Shown: positions 33,463 to 43,194 of the stretch, in pieces
Layout of the letters: every line of letters begins with the position of its first letter
How positions within the stretch are numbered: position 1 is the first letter of the stretch
Notes under the pieces: generated by a model
What the model was told of the DNA's origin: nothing
Database searches by the model: none
What the model saw: the letters and a program-made list of their open reading frames with translations, nothing else
Program-made: the position numbers and the translations under genes
Source of the DNA: Thiomicrorhabdus immobilis
GTDB taxonomy: Bacteria > Pseudomonadota > Gammaproteobacteria > Thiomicrospirales > Thiomicrospiraceae
Length of the DNA stretch: 64,000 nt
Direction of reading: 5' to 3'
Assembly (NCBI RefSeq): GCF_021654855.1
Contig: NZ_AP024202.1
Span: 2,418,001-2,482,000 of the forward strand

Positions 33463-35217
33463 TTAACTAGTTTGTATTGAATCAGCGAGTAGCGACTGAT
33501 AAAAGGATTTATTATTGGGTGTGGCACCACGAATGCCAATGATTTTGCTAGCGAGCGACTGTGCTGTAGCGAGTGTTTGTTGAGTTGACCAGTTTTTTAT
33601 TAAACCATGCATATACACTGCGGTAAAGGCATCACCCGCACCCACCGTATCAATAAATTGATTAATTTTGTCTGGAGTTTCTTTAAAAAAACCGTCTGCT
33701 GTCAAAACGGTAACGCCTTGAGCACCTTGAGTAACAATCACCTGCTCATTACCAAATTCCATTTGAAATGCTTTGATTGCGGTTTCAAGGTTGGATTGCA
33801 CAAATCCTAATTCACGCAATTCATCAATATTCAGTTTGACCCATTTTGCCTGTTTGATCCATTGAATTAGGCTGTGTTTATCCCACCAAGGTGCTCTTAA
33901 ATTCACATCCAGAAAAATATCCCAATCGCCAGAATCAACCAATTTTTGAAACTGTTTTTTTGCTGCATCCGTTCGTAACGCAAGCGACCCATGATAGAGA
34001 ATACCTTTTGGATTTGGTAACGACGTTTCAGCTTGATTGATGAAATCGTAAGCACTGTTAATTTTAATATCGTAGTGCGGCTCATCCTCAATAAATGTCA
34101 CTTGCACCTGGCCTGTTGGATGCTGTTCATCAACTTGTATATTGTCTGTAGAAATCCCCCAATCTATGGCTTGTTGAATAATCTTTTTACCAAGAACATC
34201 ATCACCCACTCGTGAAATAAAAATAGGGTTATCACCCAAAGCCTGCAGATGCCAACAGATATTAAAAGGGGCTCCGCCCAGAACTTGCATCTCTTGACCT
34301 TGCTGACTAAAGCAGTCAAAGAGAACTTCACCAAATAAGGTAATTTGTGTTTCAGCCGATTGGCTAACATTATGAATTAGTTGGGTAAATTCTGGCAGGT
34401 AATGCATAACGCCTTGCAACACACCTGAGCTGTAGTTTCCGTTATTATGGCTAGTATTAATGGCTTGATAAAACTGTTGTTCAGTGCCACGTTGTTTTAC
34501 CAATTCTAACGCTTGTTGTTTTAGCTCAGCCGTGGCATTGGCGACCAAAACCGATTGAATTGGGCTGATTAATACTTCAAGGTCATTGCCACTATCACCT
34601 GCAAACACCACTTTTTGGGCGGCATAGCCTAAATAATGCTGTAAAAATTCTATAGCGTGAAGTTTATTGGCTTTGGGTGGCAAAATATCAAGTAAACCGG
34701 TATGACTGGTTTCATCAATACTCCAAATTAAATTGGTTTGGATATTTAACGGGGCAAGTTGTTTTTTAACTTGAGTTAAACAGGCTTGTTCATCGAGTTT
34801 TTTAAGGTCAATATAAAAACTGATTTTATGTGAGTTCTGCTTTTCAAACTCTTGTAGTGACAGGCCTGGTATTGAACTAAGCAAATCATAAATTTGTTTT
34901 GGTTCAACCTTTAAGTCGCTGTTTTGCCAATCTTGATCAATCTCTTTTTCCCACGCAGTTATGGGGTGCCATTGATGGTTTTGGTAATGGTAAATTCGAG
35001 TACCGACATCGGTAATGGCATAGTCTGCTTGCGGCAATTGATATTCCCTAACCGCTTGTTGCATTAATGCCAAATGACGGCCTGTCACATAAACTAAATT
35101 TACCGTTGGCAAATCACAAAAGTGGGTAAACGTCTTACGGGCATCAACGGCTTCTGTTTGCATGCCATTGGGAATAACCGTACGGTCCATATCCGTACAA
35201 AGTAGCAATTTCACCAC
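33463..35217 (-). CDS. Fusion of sucrose-6-phosphate phosphatase and PfkB-family fructokinase
   Basis: A 584-residue, two-domain protein. Residues 1-about 255 are a HAD phosphatase of the sucrose-phosphate phosphatase type (DMDRT with both motif I Asp, later VVFAGDSGNDLEVL). Residues about 285-584 are a PfkB sugar kinase (LFGEVLFDCF, LGGAPFNICWHLQALG, and the active-site DTVGAGDAFTA). Together they would complete sucrose synthesis and rephosphorylate fructose released by amylosucrase. These are usually separate genes. The start is a GTG that overlaps the sps stop by one base, with GAGGAGG upstream. Confidence 0.88.
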   Translation of the reverse strand: MVKLLLCTDMDRTVIPNGMQTEAVDARKTFTHFCDLPTVNLVYVTGRHLALMQQAVREYQLPQADYAITDVGTRIYHYQNHQWHPITAWEKEIDQDWQNSDLKVEPKQIYDLLSSIPGLSLQEFEKQNSHKISFYIDLKKLDEQACLTQVKKQLAPLNIQTNLIWSIDETSHTGLLDILPPKANKLHAIEFLQHYLGYAAQKVVFAGDSGNDLEVLISPIQSVLVANATAELKQQALELVKQRGTEQQFYQAINTSHNNGNYSSGVLQGVMHYLPEFTQLIHNVSQSAETQITLFGEVLFDCFSQQGQEMQVLGGAPFNICWHLQALGDNPIFISRVGDDVLGKKIIQQAIDWGISTDNIQVDEQHPTGQVQVTFIEDEPHYDIKINSAYDFINQAETSLPNPKGILYHGSLALRTDAAKKQFQKLVDSGDWDIFLDVNLRAPWWDKHSLIQWIKQAKWVKLNIDELRELGFVQSNLETAIKAFQMEFGNEQVIVTQGAQGVTVLTADGFFKETPDKINQFIDTVGAGDAFTAVYMHGLIKNWSTQQTLATAQSLASKIIGIRGATPNNKSFYQSLLADSIQTS

Positions 35218-37442
35218 TAAACCTCCTCGTTTTCTGGGGAGTCATTTTCTAGAGAGTGATTTTTTTCGGTTTCAGCATTTGATTTGGCTGCTGTTTGTAA
35301 ATCTGGAGGGCAACATTTACCAAAAAAATCAAAGTGTTCAATAGCTTCTAAAATACCCTCTTCATAACTTTTCTTGGCGTAGTAAATTTTCTCGAGTTCT
35401 GGAAGATGCGAAAGCTCTTCTTTGTGACGGTTGGCGACCACCACAGCAAGAGTGTTACCGCGCATCATATTCTCATCTGCACCAGAACCTCCTATCACCA
35501 AGATATTTTCTAATGGTATTTGCCAACGGTCTGCCACATAGCGTAAGGCCATGCCTTTAGAGGCTCGCATAGGCAATATATCTAGGTATTTATCAAATGA
35601 GAGCTGAGTATTTGCGGACTCATCTTCTTGGTGAAGAATACCGTTAATATGATCAAGATCGGTTACATCCTCATTAAGGTAATAACTGATTTTAAACGGC
35701 GATTGTTCTGATTTTGGCTGCAAAGATAAACCCGGGTGGCCGTCTAAAAGGTCTTTAATTTTATGCCTCACCCAATGAAAATCGATGTGTTTTGTCCAAT
35801 ACTTATCTTTATTGAGTTTAGGGGCATAGTAAATTTCGGTTCCCGAGCTGGTAATTAAGGTATCGGGTTCTGGAAGCTTGTAATGTTTGAGTAAACGCAG
35901 AGCCGAATCCATTCTTCTGTTGGTTGCTACAATAAATAAGGTGGATTTACGATGCTCTTTCAACAACGCAATGAGCTTACTTAAGGCCTCTGGATTACCT
36001 ATCAAGTTATGGTCAAGACTGGTTACTAAAGCACGGTCTCGATACATGGCCGAACGTCTTGAAATTGGCGTTCTAGGTAATCGCTCTGATTTTTCAACAA
36101 TTGGGGTGATTAACTTTAAATAGGTTTCTGCATGGGCTTTCCATGCGTAGTGTTGTTTTACCCCTCTCAAGCCGTGTTCAATCATTTTATTTTTCATTTC
36201 AGGCTGATTAAACATATCAAGTAATGCCTGGGTAATCGTTTGCGGCTCTAATGGATCGATGAGAATGCCGTTTTGACAGTTTTCAATAATATCTCTTGGT
36301 CCACCATCTTCAGTTGCCACAATGGGTAATCCTGATGCTGATGCCTCAATTAAGGTTAATCCAAACGGTTCAGTTAAAGCCGGGTTAACAAAAACGCCGC
36401 CTGATGCGGCCGCAATGCGATAAATAAATGCCACGTCATTACGACAATGATGTTTGGGCAAAGAGACCTTGCCATACAAATCATAACGGTCAATCATTGC
36501 CCAGATTTCATGAAACACTTCTTGTGCTCCAGATTCTAAATCATCCACATCATCTCGATTACCCGCAATAATCAATAAATTGGCTTTTTCTTGAAGCTCG
36601 GGTGATTGACCGTAAGCCTCGATTAACGCAGAAATATTTTTACGCGGGTCAGGTCTAGAAAGGGCAAGAATAATTGGTTTATTTGTATCTGTTAGAGAAT
36701 AAGTTAACTGTTGATAAAGCTCTGAACTAAGCTCGTCGCCACGTGGTGGCTGAAATTGATTTAGATTGGTTCCTGGAGGAATAACTCGCATTTGCTCAGG
36801 CTGATAAAAATCATATATTTCATACTGCTCTTCAATTTCTTGATGGGTACTGGTAATGACTCTTTCTGCTGTCGCCAAAACATGCTCTTCGGCGTTAATA
36901 CGCCTAGACATGTTGTACTGACTTTCAATCTCTTCGCTAGACACACCGTTGGCAAACAGCCTTGCTCGTTTTACACGACCTAACGAATGACCAGTATGAA
37001 TAAGGGGAATGGATAATTGATTGGCTAACTGACTACCCACATAACCGGCATCGGCATAATGGCTGTGGATAATGTCTGGGTAATGTTCCTGATTGCGAAA
37101 ATATTCCATCATATCATCGGCAAAGATATCAAGATAATCCCACAACTGCTCTTTAAAAACATACCCTTCTGGGCCCGCTTCCATTCTAACAATAGACAGT
37201 TTATCGTTTATCTTTTCTATTGGTTGCGCATATTCAGGGTCAATCGAGTCATCTTTAACTAATCGGGTAAAAAGCTCGACTTTAGCAACTTCTGGTCTTT
37301 CTGATAAGGCCTGTGCGAGTTCAAGAACATAGAGGGTTTGGCCACCTGTATCCGCATCCCTTCCTAACTCCAGGTTATTTCCACGGATAAGACCGTGAAC
37401 ACTAATCAGGACGATATACACATCAGTTTGTTCTTCGTTCAT
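35217..37442 (-). CDS. sps: Sucrose-phosphate synthase with C-terminal phosphatase-like domain
   Basis: A 741-residue GT4 glycosyltransferase transferring glucose from a sugar nucleotide to fructose-6-phosphate. N-terminal: SVHGLIRGNNLELGRDADTGGQT (acceptor loop), HTGHSLGRVKRARL, and EPFGLTLIEASASGLP for the donor. Residues from about 460 resemble the phosphatase, but motif I reads TSLDHN instead of DLDNT, so the nucleophile Asp is replaced by Ser and this domain is probably inactive. It is the first gene of the sucrose operon, preceded by a 198-base gap with no terminator visible after pgl. Confidence 0.9.
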   Translation of the reverse strand: MNEEQTDVYIVLISVHGLIRGNNLELGRDADTGGQTLYVLELAQALSERPEVAKVELFTRLVKDDSIDPEYAQPIEKINDKLSIVRMEAGPEGYVFKEQLWDYLDIFADDMMEYFRNQEHYPDIIHSHYADAGYVGSQLANQLSIPLIHTGHSLGRVKRARLFANGVSSEEIESQYNMSRRINAEEHVLATAERVITSTHQEIEEQYEIYDFYQPEQMRVIPPGTNLNQFQPPRGDELSSELYQQLTYSLTDTNKPIILALSRPDPRKNISALIEAYGQSPELQEKANLLIIAGNRDDVDDLESGAQEVFHEIWAMIDRYDLYGKVSLPKHHCRNDVAFIYRIAAASGGVFVNPALTEPFGLTLIEASASGLPIVATEDGGPRDIIENCQNGILIDPLEPQTITQALLDMFNQPEMKNKMIEHGLRGVKQHYAWKAHAETYLKLITPIVEKSERLPRTPISRRSAMYRDRALVTSLDHNLIGNPEALSKLIALLKEHRKSTLFIVATNRRMDSALRLLKHYKLPEPDTLITSSGTEIYYAPKLNKDKYWTKHIDFHWVRHKIKDLLDGHPGLSLQPKSEQSPFKISYYLNEDVTDLDHINGILHQEDESANTQLSFDKYLDILPMRASKGMALRYVADRWQIPLENILVIGGSGADENMMRGNTLAVVVANRHKEELSHLPELEKIYYAKKSYEEGILEAIEHFDFFGKCCPPDLQTAAKSNAETEKNHSLENDSPENEEV

Positions 37443-37640
37443 ACTCTTTCACTTTATTGACTATTCTTGTTGGCTTAGAAATCAATTTTGTTAAAAGGCT
37501 AATTGAGTTTTTCACTCTCTCATTTATAACATACTCTAAAAGAGGAATCTTAGATTTAATAAATACTTAAGTTGTGGTTAAGGTACCAAATTGAAAATTT
37601 AAAACCAAAATTAAATCGCTGAATTTCTATTATCTAGAAC

Positions 37641-38369
37641 TTAGATTGGCAAAGCCTCTTGGCTAATATATACCTTGGTTTGTTTACCTTTAACTTTTTG
37701 AATTGGGAGTTCAGCCCCTTCTGTTAACCATAGCTGTACGGCTTCACGTTTACCATCCCCTGTAATTAACTTAATGACTAAATCACATTTATTAAAAGCA
37801 AAGTAACTTAAACTCACTCTTTGAGAAGGCGGCTTAGGGGAGTTATTTTCGATAATAATGAGAGATGGTTGATTATGAACCTGTTCCGTAAACACCTCTT
37901 GAACACTTTCACAGTCCTTGTGCCCTGGAAACAAACTTGCGGTATGCCCATCTTCACCCATGCCCAATAAACAGACATCAAAATGATCAACAGATGCAAT
38001 TAATTTTGCATAGGCTTTAGCAGATTTTTGAGCGCCTGCCTCGGTATTAATAAAGTGAATATTTTTGACGGGTATAAGATTGTTCTTCAACCAGTGGTTG
38101 AGTAGCGCTTGAGAGTTACGTTCGGGATGATTAAATGGCAATACCCGTTCATCTCCCATATAGATATGCCAATATTGCCAGTCGGCTTGCGCCTGACTGA
38201 GCAGTTGATAACACCGATTTGGGGTTGAGCCGCCAGCGGTCACAAAATGAAACGCTCCTTTTTGTTGAATCGCTTGCTGGGCGATTTGCAAAATTTCCGA
38301 CGTTAGCTTTTGAGCGAGTTGCTCGGCCTCATCAAACACAAGCCAATTCTCAGGTAAAGTATTCGCCAT
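37641..38369 (-). CDS. pgl: 6-phosphogluconolactonase
   Basis: A 242-residue member of the Pgl/NagB-like family. Motifs: FVTAGGSTPNRCYQLLS, YMGDERVLPFNHPERNS and LLGMGEDGHTASLFPG. It hydrolyses 6-phosphogluconolactone in the oxidative pentose phosphate pathway. I prefer the ATG at 38369 over a GTG at 38378, as a GAGGTGAGG ribosome-binding stretch lies in between. It follows zwf by 15 bases; gnd, zwf and pgl form one operon supplying NADPH. Confidence 0.92.
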   Translation of the reverse strand: MANTLPENWLVFDEAEQLAQKLTSEILQIAQQAIQQKGAFHFVTAGGSTPNRCYQLLSQAQADWQYWHIYMGDERVLPFNHPERNSQALLNHWLKNNLIPVKNIHFINTEAGAQKSAKAYAKLIASVDHFDVCLLGMGEDGHTASLFPGHKDCESVQEVFTEQVHNQPSLIIIENNSPKPPSQRVSLSYFAFNKCDLVIKLITGDGKREAVQLWLTEGAELPIQKVKGKQTKVYISQEALPI

Positions 38370-38384
38370 CGGCCTCACCTCAAC

Positions 38385-39869
38385 TTACTCTTTACAGTGC
38401 TGGTTGATATAGGTTCGCCAGTATTGATCACTATGATCAAACAGTTTTTGCGAACCTTCCGGCCCCCAACTGCCTGATGGATAGGTATCAATAAAGTCGG
38501 TTTGACTGGCCCATTCGGTCAATACAGGATCCACCACATCCCAGGCCGCTTTGACTTCGTCAAAACGCAAGAACAGTGAACGGTCGCCTTTGATGACATC
38601 CAGTAACAGTTCTTCATAGGCATCGATTTTAGAGTTTTCATCGTATTTCATCGCCGCATCCAAACTGATTTGCTCGGTGTTAATCTCCAGGCCTGGTTGT
38701 TTGGCAATCATCTCGATTTTAATCGACTCATTTGGCTGAATCCCAAAGATAATCCAATTAGGTTCCATCTTTTTAACCTGGGAATCTCTAAAGAACTGCT
38801 TGGGAGGGTGTTTAAAACAGATGGACACCAAGGTCTTGGACTGCTTCATATTCTTACCAGTTTGAATATAAAACGGCACACCTTCCCAACGCCAGTTGTC
38901 GATATACAACTTTAAAGCCGCATAGGTTTCGGTTACCGAGTCTTTGGCCACCCCCGGTTCATCCAAATAACTATGCATGGCATTACCATGAATAAAGCCA
39001 TCGGTATATTGCGCTCGATATGCTTGACCCTTGACCTGTTTCTTTTGAATAGGACGTATCGACTTAAGTAGCTTGACCTTTTCATCACGCAGCGATTCGG
39101 CATCCATTGAAGCCGGAGGTTCCATGGCCACCAGAGCCAATAACTGCAATAGGTGGCTTTGAATCATATCGCGCAAGGCACCGCTGTGGTCATAATAACC
39201 CGCTCGCGTACCGACACACTTATCTTCGGCATGGGTGATTTGAATATGGTCGATGGTATTGCGGTTCCACAACGGCTCCATCAAGGCATTGGCAAAACGG
39301 AACACCATTACGTTCTGCACCATGCCTTTTCCAAGGTAGTGGTCAATACGGTAAGTTTGCTCTTCCGATAACGCCTTACTGATTTTATTTTGCAACGCCT
39401 TGGCACTTTCCACATCGTAACCGAATGGTTTCTCTAAAACGACTCTACGCCAGCCTTTGATCTCATCCAGTAAACCATGCTCTTTTAATTGGCTGGTGAC
39501 CCCCCCGAACAGGTCGGGGCCTAATGACAGATAAAAGGCGATATTTGGCGAGTATTTTGGGTTGGTCAAGGTTTCGGCCAGCATGGTGTAGGCTTCCGGC
39601 TCGGAAATATCCATTTGCACATAGTCCATGCGTTCCGCAAAGGCGTCAAACACCTTATGGTCAATCCCGCCACGCGCGATGGGCTCAATATATTTTTGCA
39701 CCTCTTTTTGCCAATCGGCCTGTTGCCATTCGCGGCGACCGATTGCGACTATTCGCATGCCTTTCGGTAAACGACCTACCGCTTCCAAATGGTAAAACGC
39801 GGGCATTAATTTGGTCAGAGATAAGTTCCCCGTCGCCCCAAAAACCACGTATGTATTGGCTTCAACCAT
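38385..39869 (-). CDS. zwf: Glucose-6-phosphate 1-dehydrogenase
   Basis: A 494-residue enzyme with the NADP motif [16 protein letters not shown] and the active-site [13 protein letters not shown]. It oxidises glucose-6-phosphate to 6-phosphogluconolactone. Two adjacent ATG codons (39872 and 39869) overlap or abut the gnd stop (TAATG); the second has GAGG at seven bases and is preferred. A longer reading into gnd is not supported. An exact CCAGGCCTGG palindrome lies inside at 38687-38696. Confidence 0.95.
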   Translation of the reverse strand: MVEANTYVVFGATGNLSLTKLMPAFYHLEAVGRLPKGMRIVAIGRREWQQADWQKEVQKYIEPIARGGIDHKVFDAFAERMDYVQMDISEPEAYTMLAETLTNPKYSPNIAFYLSLGPDLFGGVTSQLKEHGLLDEIKGWRRVVLEKPFGYDVESAKALQNKISKALSEEQTYRIDHYLGKGMVQNVMVFRFANALMEPLWNRNTIDHIQITHAEDKCVGTRAGYYDHSGALRDMIQSHLLQLLALVAMEPPASMDAESLRDEKVKLLKSIRPIQKKQVKGQAYRAQYTDGFIHGNAMHSYLDEPGVAKDSVTETYAALKLYIDNWRWEGVPFYIQTGKNMKQSKTLVSICFKHPPKQFFRDSQVKKMEPNWIIFGIQPNESIKIEMIAKQPGLEINTEQISLDAAMKYDENSKIDAYEELLLDVIKGDRSLFLRFDEVKAAWDVVDPVLTEWASQTDFIDTYPSGSWGPEGSQKLFDHSDQYWRTYINQHCKE

Positions 39870-39871
39870 CA

Positions 39872-41329
39872 TTAAACCTCGTAAGTCGTTGAGCTGACAT
39901 TCCCACCCGACTGAATCCAATCGGTGTGGAAAAACTCTCCACGTGGAGCATCAACACGTTCATAGGTGTGCGCGCCAAAGTAATCACGCTGCGCTTGCAA
40001 TAAGTTTGCCGGCACTACCGCACTGCGATAGCCGTCAAAGAACGCCAATGCCGAACTTAAGGTAGGCGTAGGAATCTGCTGTTCAATACCAAACACCACC
40101 GCTTTACGCCAATGGTGCTCAGCACCTTTAATGGCTTTTTCAAAGAATGGAGCTTGTAATAAATTCGCCAGGTTGGGTTCCGTTTGATAGGCCTGTTTAA
40201 TCTCTTCTAGGAAACGGCTGCGGATAATACAACCGCCGCGCCACATCAATGCGATTCCGCCATAATTCAAGTCCCAGCTGTAGGCTTTGGCCGCTTCGGC
40301 CATCAACATATAACCTTGCGCGTAAGAGATGATTTTTGAGGCATAAAGAGCATCGTGAATCGAAGCGATAATCGCTTGTTTCTCGTCATCCGAATAGGTC
40401 TTTGCTTGCGCAGTACGAGGATAGATTTTTGAAGCCTGCACACGCTCAGATTTTAACGCCGACAAACAACGGGCATACACCGATTCGGTAATCAAGGTCA
40501 CAGGAATCCCCAGCTCTAATGAACTGATTCCAGTCCACTTGCCAGTGCCTTTCTGGCCAGCCGCATCTAAAATCTTATCGACCAGCGGTTCACCGTCACT
40601 GTCTTTGAAGGTTAGGATTTCTGCAGTGATTTCAATCAAATAAGAGTCCAACACACCTTTATTCCATTCGGCAAACACCGCTTGGCATTCATCGGCACTC
40701 ATGCCCAAGCCTTCACGCATCAGCTGATAGGCTTCTGAAATCAACTGCATATCGCCGTATTCGATACCGTTGTGTACCATTTTCACATAGTGGCCCGCAC
40801 CGTCATCACCTACCCAGTCACAACACGCCTCTTCACCGGATTTAGCGGCAATCGATTGAAAAATCGGTTTGACACTTTCCCAGGCCTGCTTGTTGCCGCC
40901 CGGCATAATCGAAGGACCAAAACGCGCCCCCTCTTCTCCCCCGGAAACCCCGGTACCAATAAAGAGGATGCCTTTCTCGGCAAGCGCCTTGGTTCTACGG
41001 TTTGAATCGGTGTATAAAGAATTACCGCCATCAATAATAATATCGCCCTCATCCAGCAATGGTACAAGCTGCTCAATAAAGCTGTCGACCACCTCACCCG
41101 CTTTGACCATCAACATGACTTTACGCGGCGCGGCTAAGGAATCGACCAACTCTTGTAATGAATAAGCGGCACTGATTGGAAAACCAGCTGCTCGATTTTC
41201 GATGAATTCATTGGTTTTTTGTTCTGAGCGGTTATACACACATACATGAAAACCATGCTCCGCCATATTCAAAACCAAGTTTTGACCCATAACAGCAAGT
41301 CCGATTAAACCAATATCTGCAGCTGACAT
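39872..41329 (-). CDS. gnd: 6-phosphogluconate dehydrogenase, decarboxylating
   Basis: A 485-residue enzyme of the long (Gnd) type. N-terminal cofactor motif [21 protein letters not shown] and VYNRSEQKT; active-site region [21 protein letters not shown] with the catalytic Lys in [15 protein letters not shown]. It makes ribulose-5-phosphate, CO2 and NADPH. AAGGAA lies upstream of the ATG. First of gnd-zwf-pgl; the stop overlaps the zwf start. Confidence 0.95.
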   Translation of the reverse strand: MSAADIGLIGLAVMGQNLVLNMAEHGFHVCVYNRSEQKTNEFIENRAAGFPISAAYSLQELVDSLAAPRKVMLMVKAGEVVDSFIEQLVPLLDEGDIIIDGGNSLYTDSNRRTKALAEKGILFIGTGVSGGEEGARFGPSIMPGGNKQAWESVKPIFQSIAAKSGEEACCDWVGDDGAGHYVKMVHNGIEYGDMQLISEAYQLMREGLGMSADECQAVFAEWNKGVLDSYLIEITAEILTFKDSDGEPLVDKILDAAGQKGTGKWTGISSLELGIPVTLITESVYARCLSALKSERVQASKIYPRTAQAKTYSDDEKQAIIASIHDALYASKIISYAQGYMLMAEAAKAYSWDLNYGGIALMWRGGCIIRSRFLEEIKQAYQTEPNLANLLQAPFFEKAIKGAEHHWRKAVVFGIEQQIPTPTLSSALAFFDGYRSAVVPANLLQAQRDYFGAHTYERVDAPRGEFFHTDWIQSGGNVSSTTYEV

Positions 41330-41409
41330 ATGCGATTCCTTATTTCATTCTTTATCAATGAAGTTGATTGTTATTTAAAATTCTTAAAAAGAGGTGGATG
41401 GTTTTTGCT

Positions 41410-43167
41410 TTACCAGCGGTTAGTAATCCATACCGTTTGATATGGCGCCAACTCAATCTCTCCATAGAGATCGGTAATCATTTCATCGGTAATAATCTCT
41501 TTCCACTCGTCCATATCAATCAAGTTTAGCTGAGCCAAATTTAATATTTGTGATTGATTCGTGACATTATTCACCACAAAGATACTCTGATGACGCATCA
41601 AACTCTGACGCCAAAACCCGAACAAAGCATCATCCAAATGCAAGGTAAATTGTGTGGCATTAGGGTGAAATGCGGCATGTTGTTTACGCAACGCGATTAA
41701 GCGGTTTAAACCGTTTAACACAGCGTAATGCTTGGAACGGCTATCTTCTAATAAGGCAGTTAATTCACTCTCTTGCCATTGGTGACGGTTGATATCACGA
41801 TTATGCTCTGTTTTTGCCAAACTGTCATAATCATTTTCAGTTGCAAAGAAAGAATGTATATAAATCGCCGGCACGCCCTCTAATGCAATGGCAATCGCAT
41901 GGGCGCATAACATGCGGGCCACCTGATACTCATCCTCACCCTCACACGTTCCTTTAAAAGCATCAATCAAGGCGATATTAATCTCATAAGGATGCTTTTC
42001 ACCGTTTAAACCGGTTCGCCAAGAGACTTTTGCTCCAAAGGATTGTAAGGCATAAATCATGTTTTGAAGTTCTTCTGGATCAAGAATCCCCTCTGCCGGA
42101 CGCACACCAATGCCATCATGGCTGGCAATGAAGTTCAAAAAGGTGGTTCCCATCTGCGCCGGCGGCATCGACATCAACCAGGTCTTTAAGTGTTTGGCTG
42201 ATCCGGTCAACAGCGAATTAATCAACAACGGCGGTAAAGAGAAGTTGTAAACCATATGCGCTTCGTTAGCGTTACCAAAATAGGTGAGGTTCTCACGTTT
42301 GGGTACATTGGTTTCGGTGATGATAATGGCATCGGCCAAACGATATTCAATCAAGGCTCGCATCAACTGAATCGCTTGATGGGTTTCTGGCAAATGCATA
42401 CAACTGGTGCCGATAATTTTCCACAAGAAGCCAATCGCATCCAATCGGAAAATACTCGCGCCTTTATCGATATACATCGAAATCAGACGCATCACTTCTA
42501 GAAACACCTCTGGATTGGAAAAATTTAAATCGATTTGATCGTGGCTGAAGGTACACCAAACGTATTTCTCGCCCCCTGGAGTCATGGTCGGTCTTAACAA
42601 TGGCGTAGTTCTTGGCCGAACGACTTGCGATAAATCGTCTTCTAAACTGGCCTGCACAAAATAGTTTTGGTATTTAGGGTCACCCGCCATAAAGCCCTTA
42701 AACCAGGCATGCTCACTTGAACAGTGGTTAATCACCAAATCCGCCATAATTCGATATGAGTGGCTGATTTCAGTAACTTCATCCCAGGTGCCTAAACTTG
42801 GATTGATGATTTCATAATCGGAAACCGCAAAACCACCATCCGAGGTGTAAGGGTAATAAGGCAGAATATGCACCATCGAGAGACTCTCTTTTAAAAACCG
42901 ATCCAACGTTTTCTTGAGTGTTGTTAACGGCTTTTCGCCGTCAGTGACGATGGAATCACCATAAGTAATGACCATCACATCCTGCTCATTCCAATGCGAT
43001 TGATGGGATAACGGCATCTCACAATGACTTTTATCAATGCCGGTCTTTTCTATGAATTGCTGTGCCAGTTCAAGCGTGTCCTCATCAGGATACAGAGATT
43101 GAATTAACGGCGATATGCGCTCAATTAACGCATCGTAAGCTTGCTGGCTGGCTTGCACTGTTTTCAT
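41410..43167 (-). CDS. ggaP: GH13 sugar phosphorylase, probably glucosylglycerate phosphorylase
   Basis: A 585-residue GH13 subfamily 18 protein, in the sucrose phosphorylase family. Catalytic Asp is in SIFRLDAIGFLWK, Glu in IIITETNVP and the third Asp in FIASHDGIG. Its genes upstream (gpgP, gpgS) make glucosylglycerate, so phosphorolysis of glucosylglycerate to glucose-1-phosphate and glycerate fits better than that of sucrose. Sucrose phosphorylase remains possible because a sucrose operon lies nearby. AGAGG ribosome-binding site is present; 27 bases separate it from gpgS. Confidence 0.75.
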   Translation of the reverse strand: MKTVQASQQAYDALIERISPLIQSLYPDEDTLELAQQFIEKTGIDKSHCEMPLSHQSHWNEQDVMVITYGDSIVTDGEKPLTTLKKTLDRFLKESLSMVHILPYYPYTSDGGFAVSDYEIINPSLGTWDEVTEISHSYRIMADLVINHCSSEHAWFKGFMAGDPKYQNYFVQASLEDDLSQVVRPRTTPLLRPTMTPGGEKYVWCTFSHDQIDLNFSNPEVFLEVMRLISMYIDKGASIFRLDAIGFLWKIIGTSCMHLPETHQAIQLMRALIEYRLADAIIITETNVPKRENLTYFGNANEAHMVYNFSLPPLLINSLLTGSAKHLKTWLMSMPPAQMGTTFLNFIASHDGIGVRPAEGILDPEELQNMIYALQSFGAKVSWRTGLNGEKHPYEINIALIDAFKGTCEGEDEYQVARMLCAHAIAIALEGVPAIYIHSFFATENDYDSLAKTEHNRDINRHQWQESELTALLEDSRSKHYAVLNGLNRLIALRKQHAAFHPNATQFTLHLDDALFGFWRQSLMRHQSIFVVNNVTNQSQILNLAQLNLIDMDEWKEIITDEMITDLYGEIELAPYQTVWITNRW

Positions 43168-43194
43168 AATGAAGACCTCTGATATCTATTTTTT

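Noticed and set aside
35217-37442. SPS read as a bifunctional synthase/phosphatase
   Set aside because: The C-terminal HAD-like domain lacks the motif I nucleophile, and a dedicated phosphatase is encoded next to it.
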